Positions 29,201 to 43,201 of a stretch of 64,000 nucleotides of DNA are shown piece by piece. The position numbers and the translations under genes were made by a program. Origin of the DNA: Rhizobium sp. CCGE531 (GTDB lineage: Bacteria > Pseudomonadota > Alphaproteobacteria > Rhizobiales > Rhizobiaceae). The stretch lies in assembly GCF_003627795.1 (NCBI RefSeq), contig NZ_CP032684.1, positions 3,201,001 to 3,265,000 on the forward strand. The letters are read 5' to 3'. The notes under the pieces are model-generated. The model did no database searches, was not told where the DNA came from, and worked only from the letters and a program-made list of their open reading frames with translations. Position 1 is the stretch's first letter. Each line of letters begins with the position of its first letter.

Positions 29201-31618
29201 ATGGCTAGAAAATCTGCGACGGAACGGCGGGACCAAATAAAGACCGGAACCGGCAAGGATCCGGCCTTTGCCTATCGTCCCTTGCCTGGCGTCGCCGACG
29301 AAATGGTCGACAATAAAGGCGCTGTTCGTCCAGTCTGGCAAAACCTCCTGTCGGCGCTGTCCCGCATGTCGGAACAGGAGCTGACGGAGCGCTTCGCCCG
29401 GGCCGACCGCTATCTGCGCGATGCCGGCGTTTTCTATCGGGCCTATGGAACGACGGGTGTCAGCGAACGCGGCTGGCCGATCTCGCATATTCCTGTGCTC
29501 ATCGATGAACGCGAATGGCAATCGCTTTCGGAAGGGCTGCGCCAGCGCGCCGATCTGCTCGAAGAGGTCATCGCCGATATTTACGGCGACAGCCGGCTGG
29601 TGAGCGAAGGTTTGCTGCCGCCGGCCTTGATCGCGGCCAATCCGGAATTCCTGCGTCCGCTCGTCGGCGTCAAGCCCGCGAACGGTCACTATCTGCATTT
29701 CCTGGCGTTCGAAGTCGGCCGCGGCCCGGACGGTAACTGGTGGGTGCTGGCCGACCGCGCACAGGCGCCGTCAGGCGCCGGTTTTGCGCTGGAAACCCGC
29801 GTCGCCACCACCCGCGCCTTCTCCGATATCTATGCCGAAACCAAGGTCCATCGCCTTGCTTCCTTCTTCGGCGCTTTTCGCGATGCGCTGCTGGGCGGCA
29901 AGCGCGGTAGCGAAGGCCGCGTCGCGGTGCTGACGCCGGGACCCGCCAACGAGACCTATTACGAGCACGCCTATATCGCCCGCTATCTCGGCTTCATGCT
30001 GCTCGAGGGCGAGGACATCACCGTCGTCAACGACCAGCTGATGGTGCGCACCGTCGCCGGGCTGCGGCCGATCAGCGTGCTCTGGCGCCGCCTCGATGCC
30101 GCCTATACGGACCCGCTGGAGCTCAACCAGCACTCTCATATCGGCACGCCGGGCATGATCGAAGCCTTGCGGGCGCAGACGGTGACCATCGTCAATGCGC
30201 TCGGCTCCGGTATCCTCGAGACGCGCGCCCTGCTCGCCTTCATGCCGACCATCTGTCGGCACTTGCGCGGCGAGGAATTGAAGCTGCCGTCGATCGCCAC
30301 CTGGTGGTGCGGCCAGAAGACCGAGCGCGAGCATGTCGCCGCCAATATCGAGAAGATGGTGATCGGCCCGGCCTATTCCTGCATGCCCTTCTTCGACGAC
30401 AACGGCCAGTCCGTGCTGGGCTCGACTTTGCGCAGCACTGCCCGCGATTCGATCGCGGACTGGCTGGCGAGCGAAGGTCACAAGCTGGTCGGCCAGGAGG
30501 TCGTCACGCTTTCGACCACGCCGGCCTGGGTCAACGGCAGGCTGACGCCACGGCCGATGAGCCTGCGCGTCTTCGCCGCCCGCACGGAAAACGGCTGGCA
30601 GATCATGCCCGGCGGCTTTGCCCGCATCGGCAGCGGCGATGATGTCGCGGCTATCGCCATGCAGTCCGGCGGCTCGGCCGCCGATGTCTGGATCGTCTCC
30701 GACAAGCCCGTCGAAGCCCATACGCTGCTGCCGGCCGAAGAAACCTTCACCCGCAACATGCCTGGCAGCCTGCCGAGCCGGGCCGCCGACAATCTCTTCT
30801 GGCTTGGCCGCTATATCGAGCGCGCCGAAGGCGCCTTGCGCATCCTGCGCGCCTGGCATGGGCGGTTTGCCGAAGCGGCGGATCCGAAGCAGCCGCTGCT
30901 TGCCGACGTCAGCGCCTATCTCGCCGCCATCGACATCGACACCCGGGAAGCGGTACCCGAAAACCTGTTGCGCAACATAGACAGCGCGGTTTACTCAGCC
31001 AGCAACATCCGCGACCGGTTTTCCCCGGACGGCTGGCTCGCGTTGAACGATCTTGCCAAGACCGCGCGCCGGTTCAAGGAAAGGGTGAAGCATGGCGATG
31101 ACGCCAGCCATGCCATGACGATCCTGTTGCGCAAGCTCGCGGGCTTCGCCGGCCTCGTGCATGAAAACATGTACCGCTTCACCGGCTGGCGTTTCCTGTC
31201 GCTCGGGCGTTACATCGAGCGCGGCCTGCATATGACGCGGCTGCTCGGCCATATGTCCGGCCCCGATGCGCCCGATGGCGCGCTCGACATGTTGCTGGAA
31301 ATTGGCGACAGCGTCATGACCCATCGCCGGCGCTACAACGTCAATACGGCCCGCCTGACGGTGACCGACCTTCTGGCGCTCGACCCCCTCAATCCGCGCT
31401 CGATCCTTTTTCAGATGAACGAGATCCATCGCGAAGTGGAGCAGCTGCCGAATGCCTTCGTCAACGGCCAGATGTCGCCCTTCTACCGGGAGGCGATGCG
31501 ACTGCATTCGGGTCTCGCCGTGATGACGCCCGAAACGATGACCGTCGAAGTCTATCAGCAGCTGGCGCGTGAATTGGAGCGGCTTTCCGACCTGCTGGCA
31601 CGCACCTATCTCGGATGA
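29201..31618 (+). CDS. Circularly permuted ATP-grasp protein fused to an alpha-E domain
   Basis: 805 residues, starting 13 bases after the previous stop. Residues from about 20 to 490 match the circularly permuted type 2 ATP-grasp family, expected to join a carboxylate to an amine with ATP. Typical blocks are TPGPANETYYEHAYIAR, DGEDITVVND-like EGEDITVVNDQLMVRT, and GFARIGSGD. From about residue 520 (NLFWLGRYIERAE) an all-helical alpha-E domain follows. Elsewhere the two domains are often separate genes; here they are one protein, with no stop or frameshift at the junction. The substrate is unknown. Confidence 0.9.
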   Translation: MARKSATERRDQIKTGTGKDPAFAYRPLPGVADEMVDNKGAVRPVWQNLLSALSRMSEQELTERFARADRYLRDAGVFYRAYGTTGVSERGWPISHIPVLIDEREWQSLSEGLRQRADLLEEVIADIYGDSRLVSEGLLPPALIAANPEFLRPLVGVKPANGHYLHFLAFEVGRGPDGNWWVLADRAQAPSGAGFALETRVATTRAFSDIYAETKVHRLASFFGAFRDALLGGKRGSEGRVAVLTPGPANETYYEHAYIARYLGFMLLEGEDITVVNDQLMVRTVAGLRPISVLWRRLDAAYTDPLELNQHSHIGTPGMIEALRAQTVTIVNALGSGILETRALLAFMPTICRHLRGEELKLPSIATWWCGQKTEREHVAANIEKMVIGPAYSCMPFFDDNGQSVLGSTLRSTARDSIADWLASEGHKLVGQEVVTLSTTPAWVNGRLTPRPMSLRVFAARTENGWQIMPGGFARIGSGDDVAAIAMQSGGSAADVWIVSDKPVEAHTLLPAEETFTRNMPGSLPSRAADNLFWLGRYIERAEGALRILRAWHGRFAEAADPKQPLLADVSAYLAAIDIDTREAVPENLLRNIDSAVYSASNIRDRFSPDGWLALNDLAKTARRFKERVKHGDDASHAMTILLRKLAGFAGLVHENMYRFTGWRFLSLGRYIERGLHMTRLLGHMSGPDAPDGALDMLLEIGDSVMTHRRRYNVNTARLTVTDLLALDPLNPRSILFQMNEIHREVEQLPNAFVNGQMSPFYREAMRLHSGLAVMTPETMTVEVYQQLARELERLSDLLARTYLG

Positions 31619-31622
31619 CGTA

Positions 31623-32501
31623 ATGCTTTACGACCTCTCGCTTCACATGGGCTACATATACGACGCGCCGGCAAGCGGCGCTCGGCATATATTGCGCGTC
31701 ATGCCGCTATCCCTGCCGAACCGGCAGCGGCTGATCGCCGGCTCGGTGAAAATAACCCCAGGCCCGGACGAGCAATCGAACTTCACCGATTTCTTCCAGC
31801 ACCCGGCAACCTCGATCCTGGTGCGCGATCCGCATGAAAAGCTCGACATCCGCATGCAGGCGCGCGTCCAGGTGGAAAGCCAGCCCGTCGTGGCGGACTT
31901 CTCGCCCCTGCTCGCCAAATTGCCTGAAGAAATCGATGATTGCTGGTCGATCGATCCTTCTTCGCCTTACCATTTCCTCGGCAGCAGCCCGCGTCTGCCG
32001 GAAACAAGCGAAATCGCGGATTACAGCAGGCAGTGGCAATCGACCGATCTGACGACCCTGCAGATCGCGCATGCGGTCTGCGCGCAGATACACAAGGACT
32101 TCACCTACGACGCGAAGGCGACGACGGTGGATACCACGCCGAAGGAGGCCTTCCGTCTCAAGCGCGGCGTCTGCCAGGATTTCTCGCATGTGATGATTAT
32201 CGCGCTGCGCAGCCTCGGCATCCCCGCCGGCTATGTCAGCGGCTTCCTGCGCACCATTCCGCCGCCCGGCAAGGAACGGCTCGAGGGCGCCGACGCCATG
32301 CACGCCTGGGTGCGCGTCTGGTGTGGGGAAACGGCGGGCTGGATCGAGCTTGACCCGACCAACAATATTCCCGCCGGCACGGACCATATCGTCGTCGCCT
32401 ATGGTCGCGATTATTCCGATGTCGCGCCCGTCATCGGGGTGCTCAAAAGCTATGGCAGCCAGAAAGCCGTTCAGGCTGTAGATGTTATTCCGCTAAAATA
32501 G
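31623..32501 (+). CDS. Transglutaminase family protein (cysteine peptidase fold)
   Basis: 292 residues from the ATG at 31623, only 4 bases after the previous stop, implying translational coupling. An N-terminal transglutaminase-associated beta domain precedes the papain-like core with triad C184 (RGVCQDFSH), H227 (AMHAWVRVW) and D244 (ELDPTNN). There is no signal peptide, so it is expected in the cytosol with its partners. In many bacteria the next gene of this unit is the proteasome-like peptidase Anbu; here the next gene is a TadG-like protein and Anbu is absent. Confidence 0.9.
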   Translation: MLYDLSLHMGYIYDAPASGARHILRVMPLSLPNRQRLIAGSVKITPGPDEQSNFTDFFQHPATSILVRDPHEKLDIRMQARVQVESQPVVADFSPLLAKLPEEIDDCWSIDPSSPYHFLGSSPRLPETSEIADYSRQWQSTDLTTLQIAHAVCAQIHKDFTYDAKATTVDTTPKEAFRLKRGVCQDFSHVMIIALRSLGIPAGYVSGFLRTIPPPGKERLEGADAMHAWVRVWCGETAGWIELDPTNNIPAGTDHIVVAYGRDYSDVAPVIGVLKSYGSQKAVQAVDVIPLK

Positions 32502-32649
32502 CAAAACTTTAAATAGTAGAAATTCGCATCAAATTGCAACCGATCAGGCGCTTCATTAAAAATCAACCAGACGTATAAACGTTCAACTAATGTTTGTAAT
32601 CGATAGTCCGGCTCGTTCTTGAGATCCCAACTCTTTCCAACAGGCGGAC

Positions 32650-33852
32650 ATGATGATTGCCGGTTCAAATTTACTTCGCGCCTTAAAACAACTTCTACGC
32701 GATAGAGCTGGAAATTTCGGCATCCTGACGGCGATTTCGATACCCGTACTGGCAGCGGCAGGCGGCATGGCGATAGACGTCACCAATATGTCGCTGTCGC
32801 ACAGCCAGCTTCAAGAATCGACAGACGCCGCCGCCCTTGCGGCAGCGACGGCGCTTGCCGGCGGAACGGAGACCACGACATCAGCCAAGGATCTCGCCAA
32901 CAATTTCGTCCTCGGCCAGATGTCGAATTATATCGGCGGGGATACCACGGCAACGAATGCGCTCAAGTCCGGCACATCGACGACGGTTGTCTCGAGTAGC
33001 AATTCCTCCGGCGGCACCAGCTATACAGTTACGGTCAACGCTTCCTACAGCATGTCGGTCAACAGCATGAGCCGCCTGCTCGGCATGCAGTCGTTGACAA
33101 TTTCGTCGTCGAGTTCCAGCACGAGCGGAACAGCCGTTCAAAAAACCGCCCTGTCGATGGAAATTGCACTCGATAAGTCTGGATCGATGCTGCTGAACAC
33201 GAATGTCATCGACAAGACAAAAACCAGCTGCACGCAGTACTATACCGACGGCAACTATCTGTATCAGTATCCAAATCCGATAAGCCCTTGCTATATCAAG
33301 AAAATAGATGCGCTAAAGACAGCAGTTGGCAATCTTCTCGATCAGTTGGACGCTGCCGATCCCAAGTCGCAATATGTTCGCACAGCAGCTATTGCCTGGA
33401 GCAGCCAGGTCGACAGCTTCAGCAATCTCGATTGGGGAACGAAAACGACCCGTACCAATGTCGTGAGCGGACTGAACGCCGAAGGGGGCACCGAATCGAA
33501 CGCCCCAATGAAAAAGGCCTATAACAGCGTTACCGCTACCGCCGAGGCAACGGCACAAAGCAACAACGGCAATACGAGCTTTCAGAAATATATCGTTTTG
33601 ATGACAGACGGCGAAAACAACGACACAAGTTCCGATCAAAAAACGCTCAACACGTGTAAAGCTGCAAAGGACGCCGGCGTGCAGATTTATACGGTGGCTT
33701 TCATGGCCCCGACGCGGGGACAGACCTTGCTCGCCGCCTGCGCATCGAGCCCATCCAATTATTTCGATGCGCAGCAAATGTCCGATCTCGTTGCTGCCTT
33801 CAAAACCATCGGCGCCCAGGCAGCCAAACAGATGACGCTCCTGACCAGGTGA
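32650..33852 (+). CDS. TadG-like protein with von Willebrand factor A domain
   Basis: 400 residues. An N-terminal TadE/TadG-type segment (DRAGNFGILTAISIPVLAAAG) forms one membrane anchor. It is followed by a serine/threonine-rich stalk and a vWA domain from about residue 168. The metal-ion site motif is D175-K-S-G-S, with T later in MTDGENNDT. Such proteins are exported pilus-assembly or surface proteins (Flp/Tad type). There are no tad genes beside it, so it is an orphan. It has an AT-rich upstream region (32502-32649) and its own terminator. Confidence 0.88.
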   Translation: MMIAGSNLLRALKQLLRDRAGNFGILTAISIPVLAAAGGMAIDVTNMSLSHSQLQESTDAAALAAATALAGGTETTTSAKDLANNFVLGQMSNYIGGDTTATNALKSGTSTTVVSSSNSSGGTSYTVTVNASYSMSVNSMSRLLGMQSLTISSSSSSTSGTAVQKTALSMEIALDKSGSMLLNTNVIDKTKTSCTQYYTDGNYLYQYPNPISPCYIKKIDALKTAVGNLLDQLDAADPKSQYVRTAAIAWSSQVDSFSNLDWGTKTTRTNVVSGLNAEGGTESNAPMKKAYNSVTATAEATAQSNNGNTSFQKYIVLMTDGENNDTSSDQKTLNTCKAAKDAGVQIYTVAFMAPTRGQTLLAACASSPSNYFDAQQMSDLVAAFKTIGAQAAKQMTLLTR

Positions 33853-33897
33853 TCGCGACCGGCATCCGGGCCAGGCAACCATAGATGGATGACAAAG

Positions 33898-33936
33898 AAA
33901 AAGCCGCGCGATGCGAGTATCGCGCGGCTTTTCGTT
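33898..33936 (+). terminator. Terminator of the TadG-like gene
   Basis: A perfect stem of at least 14 bp (33899-33912 with 33919-33932) and 6-base loop, ending TTTTCGTTT. Confidence 0.9.
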
Positions 33937-34053
33937 TGATCGATGCGCGAATAAGAGTCCGAAACATCATCGGAATCAAGTCTTTTCCGCAAACGGGAAA
34001 TCTTTCGCGGCTATTTTCGCATCCGCCCAACTCGCATGTTGCAACTGCTTTAC

Positions 34054-34071
34054 ATCAGTGCGTAAACTGAT
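34054..34071. promoter_or_regulatory. Inverted repeat upstream of glgP
   Basis: ATCAGT and ACTGAT arms around 6 bases, 77 bases before the glgP start. A possible operator of the glycogen operon; no regulator is identifiable. Confidence 0.3.
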
Positions 34072-34147
34072 AGTGAAACGGAAGGCAATTTGATTTAGAC
34101 AGGCGTAACATCCTGAATATAAATCACAAATGGCGAGAGTTGATAAT

Positions 34148-36610
34148 ATGAATAACTTGACGACGGCCGATCTCCCCGTTCCCGCCCCACGCAGTTCCCG
34201 CCCCGAAATCCTTGCTGAAGAAATCATCGAGCGCCTGACCTATCGCATCGGCAAGGATGCAAAGGTCGCCAAGCCGCATGATTGGCTGACGGCAACGATC
34301 CTGGTCATTCGCGACCGCGTCATCGACAGGTGGATTGAATCGACCCGCAACGTCTATGAGACGGGCGCCAAGCGCGTCTACTATCTATCCCTCGAATTCC
34401 TGATCGGCCGCCTGATGCGCGATGCCATCTCCAACCTCGGCCTGATGGAGGAGATTACCAACGCTCTTTCCTCGCTCGGCGTCGACATCCGCGTCATCGC
34501 CGGCATCGAGCCCGACGCAGCCCTCGGCAATGGCGGCCTCGGCCGTCTTGCCGCCTGCTTCATGGAATCCATGGCGACGGTCGATGTGCCGGCCTATGGC
34601 TACGGCATTCGCTATGTGCACGGCCTGTTTCGCCAGCAGATGGCCGATGGCTGGCAGGTGGAGCTGCCCGAAACCTGGCTGGCGCACGGCAACCCTTGGG
34701 AATTCGAACGTCAGGAAAGCTCCTATGAAATCGGCTTTGGCGGCGCTGTCGAGACCGTCGGCGGCCATGACGATCAGTCGCGTTACGTCTGGAAGCCGGC
34801 CGAGCGCGTCATTGCCACGGCATTCGACACGCCCGTCGTTGGCTGGCGCGGCAAGCGCGTCAACACGCTGCGCCTGTGGTCGGCGCAACCGATCGACCCG
34901 ATCCTGCTCGATGCCTTTAACGCCGGCGACCATATCGGCGCGCTGCGCGAGAGCAACAAGGCCGAGAGCCTGACGCGTGTTCTCTATCCGGCCGATGCGA
35001 CAGCCGCCGGCCAGGAGCTGCGCCTGCGCCAGGAATTCTTCTTCTCCTCCGCATCCCTGCAGGACATTTTACGCCGTCATCTGCAGCAATATGACGATCT
35101 GACCAATCTCGCCGACAAGGTTGCGATCCAGCTGAACGATACCCATCCGGCCGTTTCCGTCACGGAGATGATGCGCCTGCTGGTCGATGTCCACGGCTTC
35201 GAATTCGACAAGGCCTGGGATATCACCAGAAACACCTTCGGCTACACCAACCACACCCTGCTGCCGGAGGCACTGGAAAGCTGGCCCGTTCCGCTGTTCG
35301 AGCGGCTGCTACCGCGCCACATGCAGATCATCTACGCCATCAATGCCAAGATTCTTGTCGAGGCACGCAAGCTGCGCAATTTCAGCGATACGGAAATTCG
35401 CTCGATCTCGCTGATCGACGAGAATGGCGATCGCCGCGTGCGCATGGGGAACCTCGCCTTCGTCGGCTCGCATTCGATCAACGGCGTTTCCGCGCTCCAC
35501 ACCGACCTGATGAAGGTCACGGTCTTCGCCGACCTGCACAAGCTTTACCCCGACCGCATCAACAACAAGACGAACGGCATCACGCCGCGCCGCTGGCTGA
35601 TGCAGTGCAATCCGGGCTTGACCGGCCTCGTGCGCGAAACCATCGGCGACGCCTTCCTCGACGATGCCGAGCAGCTGAAGCCGCTGGATCAGTTCGCCCG
35701 CGACAGCGCCTTCCAGGAGAAGTTCGCCGCCGTCAAGCGTGCCAACAAGGTGCAGCTCTCCAACCTCGTCGCCAGCCGCATGGGCATCAAGCTCGATCCG
35801 AATGCGATGTTCGACATCCAGATCAAGCGCATTCACGAATACAAGCGCCAGCTTCTGAACGTCATCGAAGCCGTGGCGCTTTACGACCAGATCCGCTCGC
35901 ATCCGGAGCTAGATTGGCAGCCGCGCGTCAAGCTCTTCGCCGGCAAGGCGGCGCCGAGCTATCACAACGCCAAGCTCATCATCAAGCTGATCAACGACGT
36001 CGCCCGCGTCGTCAACAACGATCCGTCGGTGCGCGGCCTGCTGAAGATCGTCTTCGTGCCGAACTACAATGTCTCGCTCGCGGAAGTCATGGTTCCCGCG
36101 GCCGATCTTTCCGAGCAGATTTCGACCGCCGGCATGGAAGCATCCGGCACCGGCAACATGAAGTTCGGCCTCAACGGCGCGTTGACGATCGGCACGCTCG
36201 ACGGCGCCAATGTCGAAATGCGCGACAATGTCGGCGAGGACAATATCATCATCTTCGGGCTGCAGGCCGATGAGGTCGCCAACCTGCGCAGCGACGGTCA
36301 CGACCCCCGCGCCATCATCGAGCGTTCGCGCGAGCTCGCGCAGGCGCTGTCGGCCATCGCCTCCGGCGTCTTCTCTCCCGATGACCGCAATCGTTATGCC
36401 AGCCTGATAGAAGGCATCTACAGCCACGACTGGTTCATGGTCGCCGCCGATTTCGACGCCTATGCATCGGCGCAGCGCGAAGTCGATATTCTCTGGGCCA
36501 ATCCGTCGGAGTGGTATGCCAAGACGATCAACAACACCGCTCGCATGGGCTGGTTCTCTTCCGACCGCACGATCCGTCAATACGCCAAGGAAATCTGGAG
36601 AGCCGGATGA
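34148..36610 (+). CDS. glgP: Glycogen phosphorylase
   Basis: 820 residues from the ATG at 34148 (MNNLTTADLP), with GAGAG upstream; an ATG at 34130 adds six residues. It is a PLP-dependent enzyme that releases glucose-1-phosphate from glycogen ends. The PLP lysine lies in ASGTGNMKFGLNG, near residue 672. DIQIKRIHEYKRQ and GNGGLGRLAACFMES are family signatures. It leads the cluster glgP-glgB-glgC-glgA-pgm, the order known from Agrobacterium. Its stop overlaps the glgB start. Confidence 0.96.
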   Translation: MNNLTTADLPVPAPRSSRPEILAEEIIERLTYRIGKDAKVAKPHDWLTATILVIRDRVIDRWIESTRNVYETGAKRVYYLSLEFLIGRLMRDAISNLGLMEEITNALSSLGVDIRVIAGIEPDAALGNGGLGRLAACFMESMATVDVPAYGYGIRYVHGLFRQQMADGWQVELPETWLAHGNPWEFERQESSYEIGFGGAVETVGGHDDQSRYVWKPAERVIATAFDTPVVGWRGKRVNTLRLWSAQPIDPILLDAFNAGDHIGALRESNKAESLTRVLYPADATAAGQELRLRQEFFFSSASLQDILRRHLQQYDDLTNLADKVAIQLNDTHPAVSVTEMMRLLVDVHGFEFDKAWDITRNTFGYTNHTLLPEALESWPVPLFERLLPRHMQIIYAINAKILVEARKLRNFSDTEIRSISLIDENGDRRVRMGNLAFVGSHSINGVSALHTDLMKVTVFADLHKLYPDRINNKTNGITPRRWLMQCNPGLTGLVRETIGDAFLDDAEQLKPLDQFARDSAFQEKFAAVKRANKVQLSNLVASRMGIKLDPNAMFDIQIKRIHEYKRQLLNVIEAVALYDQIRSHPELDWQPRVKLFAGKAAPSYHNAKLIIKLINDVARVVNNDPSVRGLLKIVFVPNYNVSLAEVMVPAADLSEQISTAGMEASGTGNMKFGLNGALTIGTLDGANVEMRDNVGEDNIIIFGLQADEVANLRSDGHDPRAIIERSRELAQALSAIASGVFSPDDRNRYASLIEGIYSHDWFMVAADFDAYASAQREVDILWANPSEWYAKTINNTARMGWFSSDRTIRQYAKEIWRAG

Positions 36611-38814
36611 AGAAGCCGAAAAAAAACGGTGATGGCACCAGCGTGAAGGATATTTCGGCAGACGAGATTGCCGCGATTCTCGGAGGCACCCATTCCGATC
36701 CGTTCTCTGTCCTCGGCGTCCACAAGACGGACGACGGCCATGTGGCGCGTTGTTTCATCCTCGGCGCGGAGGCTGTCACCGCCTTGGCGCTGGACGGCTC
36801 GGTCATTGGCGAACTGGGCTGCCTCGATCCGGCAGGTTTCTTTTCCGGTGATGTGAAGCTCGCCAAGCAGCAACCGGTCCGCTATCGCGCCAGGCGCGGT
36901 GATGCCGAATGGGCAGTGACCGATCCCTATAGCTTCGGCCCGGTTCTCGGGCCGATGGATGACTATTTCGCCCGTCAGGGCACGCATCTGCGCCTGTTCG
37001 ACAAGATGGGCGCGCACCCGATGAAGCATGAAGGCGTCCAGGGTTTCCATTTCGCCGTCTGGGCGCCGAATGCGCAGCGCGTTTCGGTTGTCGGCGATTT
37101 CAACAATTGGGATGGTCGCCGCCATGTCATGCGCTTCCGCTCCGACTCCGGCATCTGGGAGATTTTCGCTCCGGACGTGCCGGCCGGCGTGGCCTACAAG
37201 TTCGAGATCCGCGGCCATGACGGCGTCGTGCTGCCGCTGAAGGCCGATCCCTTCGCCCGCCGCAGCGAACTGCGCCCCAAGACCGCCTCGGTCACGGCCA
37301 GCGAGCTAAGCCAGGCCTGGGAGGATTCGGCCCACCGCGAGCATTGGGCAAGCGTCGACCAGCGCCGCCAGCCCATCAGCATCTACGAAGTGCATGCCGG
37401 CTCCTGGCAACGTCGCGACGACGGCTCGATGCTCTCATGGGACGAGCTTGCCTCACGCCTCATCCCCTATTGCACCGACATGGGGTTTACCCATATCGAA
37501 TTCCTGCCGATCACCGAGCACCCCTATGACCCGTCCTGGGGCTATCAAACCACTGGCCTCTATGCCCCGACAGCCCGCTTCGGCGAGCCGGAAGGCTTTA
37601 CCCGCTTCGTCAATGGCTGTCACAAGGTCGGTATCGGCGTCATCCTGGATTGGGTGCCGGCGCATTTCCCGACCGACGAACACGGCCTGCGCTGGTTCGA
37701 CGGCACGGCGCTCTATGAGCATGAGGACCCGCGCAAGGGCTTTCACCCCGACTGGAACACGGCGATCTACAATTTCGGCCGCACCGAGGTGCTTGCTTAT
37801 CTTTTGAACAACGCGCTCTACTGGGCGGAAAAATTCCACCTGGACGGTTTGCGTGTCGATGCCGTCGCCTCCATGCTCTATCTCGATTATTCGCGCAAGC
37901 ATGGCGAATGGATCCCGAACGAATATGGCGGCAACGAAAACCTCGAGGCCGTCCGCTTCCTGCAGTCGATGAATACCCGGCTTTACGGCGCGCATTCGGG
38001 CGTGATGACCATCGCCGAGGAATCCACCTCATGGCCGAAAGTGTCGCAGCCGGTCCACGAAGGCGGCCTCGGCTTCGGCTTCAAGTGGAACATGGGCTTC
38101 ATGCACGATACGCTGAGCTATCTTGCCCGCGAGCCCGTGCATCGCAAATATCACCACAACGAGCTGACCTTCGGCCTGATCTATGCTTTCTCGGAAAACT
38201 TCGTCCTGCCGCTCTCGCATGATGAAGTGGTGCACGGCAAGGGATCGCTGATTGCCAAGATGGCCGGCGACGACTGGCAGAAATTCGCCAACCTGCGCGC
38301 CTACTACGCCTTCATGTGGGGTTATCCCGGCAAGAAGCTGCTCTTCATGGGCCAGGAATTCGCCCAATGGAGCGAATGGAGCGAAGAGCGCGCGCTGGAC
38401 TGGAACCTCCTGCAATACCGCATGCATGAGGGCATGCGGCGTCTCGTTCGCGATCTTAATTTCACCTATCGCAGCAAGGCGGCGCTCCATGCCCGCGACT
38501 GCGAGGGCGATGGCTTCGAATGGCTTGTCGTCGATGATTTCGAAAATTCGGTCTTCGCGTGGCTCCGCAAGGCGCCGGGCGAAAAACCGGTTGCTGTCAT
38601 CACCAATTTCACGCCAATCTATCGCGAAAACTATACCTTGCGCTTGCCGGCGGAGGGGCGGTGGCGCGAGATATTGAATACCGATGCCGATATCTACGGC
38701 GGCAGCGGCAAGGGGAATGGCGGGCGAGTGCAAGCCGTCAGCGCGGGCGGAGGCATACAAGCGATCATAACGCTGCCCCCGCTGGCGACGATCATGCTCG
38801 AACCGGAATTTTGA
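36607..38814 (+). CDS. glgB: 1,4-alpha-glucan branching enzyme
   Basis: 735 residues from the ATG at 36607, which overlaps the glgP stop (ATGA); the frame is open upstream inside glgP. It makes alpha-1,6 branches in glycogen. Two N-terminal carbohydrate-binding modules (about 20-210; [20 protein letters not shown]) precede a GH13 barrel. The nucleophile lies in [17 protein letters not shown], the acid/base in [10 protein letters not shown], and the third carboxylate in [12 protein letters not shown]-terminal beta domain closes the protein. Confidence 0.97.
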   Translation: MKKPKKNGDGTSVKDISADEIAAILGGTHSDPFSVLGVHKTDDGHVARCFILGAEAVTALALDGSVIGELGCLDPAGFFSGDVKLAKQQPVRYRARRGDAEWAVTDPYSFGPVLGPMDDYFARQGTHLRLFDKMGAHPMKHEGVQGFHFAVWAPNAQRVSVVGDFNNWDGRRHVMRFRSDSGIWEIFAPDVPAGVAYKFEIRGHDGVVLPLKADPFARRSELRPKTASVTASELSQAWEDSAHREHWASVDQRRQPISIYEVHAGSWQRRDDGSMLSWDELASRLIPYCTDMGFTHIEFLPITEHPYDPSWGYQTTGLYAPTARFGEPEGFTRFVNGCHKVGIGVILDWVPAHFPTDEHGLRWFDGTALYEHEDPRKGFHPDWNTAIYNFGRTEVLAYLLNNALYWAEKFHLDGLRVDAVASMLYLDYSRKHGEWIPNEYGGNENLEAVRFLQSMNTRLYGAHSGVMTIAEESTSWPKVSQPVHEGGLGFGFKWNMGFMHDTLSYLAREPVHRKYHHNELTFGLIYAFSENFVLPLSHDEVVHGKGSLIAKMAGDDWQKFANLRAYYAFMWGYPGKKLLFMGQEFAQWSEWSEERALDWNLLQYRMHEGMRRLVRDLNFTYRSKAALHARDCEGDGFEWLVVDDFENSVFAWLRKAPGEKPVAVITNFTPIYRENYTLRLPAEGRWREILNTDADIYGGSGKGNGGRVQAVSAGGGIQAIITLPPLATIMLEPEF

Positions 38815-38840
38815 GATCACTACGGACAGGGAGGAATAAA

Positions 38841-40103
38841 ATGGTAGAAAAACGTTTCCAGCCGCTGGCGCGCGACGCCATGGCCTACGTTCTTGCCGGT
38901 GGGCGCGGCAGCCGCCTGAAAGAACTCACCGACCGCCGTGCCAAGCCGGCCGTCTATTTCGGCGGCAAGACACGAATCATCGATTTCGCACTGTCCAACG
39001 CACTCAATTCCGGTATCCGCCGCATCGGCGTCGCCACGCAATACAAGGCACACTCGCTGATCCGCCATATGCAGCGCGGCTGGAACTTCTTCCGCCCGGA
39101 GCGAAACGAAAGCTTCGACATCCTGCCGGCATCGCAGCGCGTCTCGGAGACGCAATGGTACGAAGGCACGGCCGACGCCGTCTACCAGAACATCGACATC
39201 ATCGAGCCCTATGGCCCGGAATACATGGTCATCCTCGCCGGCGACCATATCTATAAAATGGACTATGAATGGATGCTGCAGCAGCACGTCGATTCCGGCG
39301 CCGATGTCACCATCGGCTGCCTCGAAGTGCCGCGCATGGAGGCTGTCGGCTTCGGCGTCATGCATGTCGACGACAAGGACCGGATCATCGATTTCGTCGA
39401 AAAACCGGCCGATCCGCCGGGCATTCCCGGCAATCCCGATTTCGCGCTGGCCTCGATGGGCATCTATGTCTTCCACACGAAGTTCCTGATCGAATGCCTG
39501 AAGCGCGACGCGGCCGACCCGAATTCAAGCCGCGACTTCGGCAAGGACATCATCCCCTATATCGTCAAGAACGGCAAAGCCGTCGCCCATCGCTTCGCGC
39601 AGTCCTGCGTGCGCTCCGATTTCGAGCGCGAGGCCTATTGGCGCGATGTCGGCACGATCGATGCCTACTGGCAGGCCAATATCGACCTGACCGCCGTGGT
39701 GCCGGAACTCGACATCTACGACAAGTCCTGGCCGATCTGGACCTATGCCGAAATCAGCCCGCCGGCCAAGTTCGTCCATGACGACGAGGATCGCCGCGGT
39801 TCGGCGGTCTCCTCCGTGGTTGCCGGTGACTGCATCATCTCCGGCGCCAGCCTTTACAATAGCCTGCTGTTCACCGGCGTACGCGCCAACTCCTACTCCA
39901 AGCTGGAGGGAGCCGTGGTGTTGCCGAGCGTGAAGGTCGGCCGGCGCGCCCAGCTGAAGAACGTCGTCATCGACCATGGCGTCACCATTCCCGAGGGCCT
40001 GATCGTCGGCGAGGATCCGGAACTCGATGCCAAGCGCTGGCGCCGAACGGAAAGCGGCATCTGCCTGATCACGCAATCGATGATCGACAAGCTGGATTTG
40101 TAA
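38841..40103 (+). CDS. glgC: Glucose-1-phosphate adenylyltransferase (ADP-glucose pyrophosphorylase)
   Basis: 420 residues from the ATG at 38841, with the ribosome site AGGGAGGA; the frame runs open upstream into glgB. It makes ADP-glucose from ATP and glucose-1-phosphate, the committed allosteric step. The N-terminal signature [20 protein letters not shown] is present. The substrate lysine lies in [11 protein letters not shown]. The C-terminal left-handed beta helix includes [14 protein letters not shown]. Operon position between glgB and glgA is as expected. Confidence 0.97.
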   Translation: MVEKRFQPLARDAMAYVLAGGRGSRLKELTDRRAKPAVYFGGKTRIIDFALSNALNSGIRRIGVATQYKAHSLIRHMQRGWNFFRPERNESFDILPASQRVSETQWYEGTADAVYQNIDIIEPYGPEYMVILAGDHIYKMDYEWMLQQHVDSGADVTIGCLEVPRMEAVGFGVMHVDDKDRIIDFVEKPADPPGIPGNPDFALASMGIYVFHTKFLIECLKRDAADPNSSRDFGKDIIPYIVKNGKAVAHRFAQSCVRSDFEREAYWRDVGTIDAYWQANIDLTAVVPELDIYDKSWPIWTYAEISPPAKFVHDDEDRRGSAVSSVVAGDCIISGASLYNSLLFTGVRANSYSKLEGAVVLPSVKVGRRAQLKNVVIDHGVTIPEGLIVGEDPELDAKRWRRTESGICLITQSMIDKLDL

Positions 40104-40106
40104 CTT

Positions 40107-43182
<3,076 letters not shown>

Positions 43183-43201
43183 CGGCAAACTCTGCAGAGT
43201 T

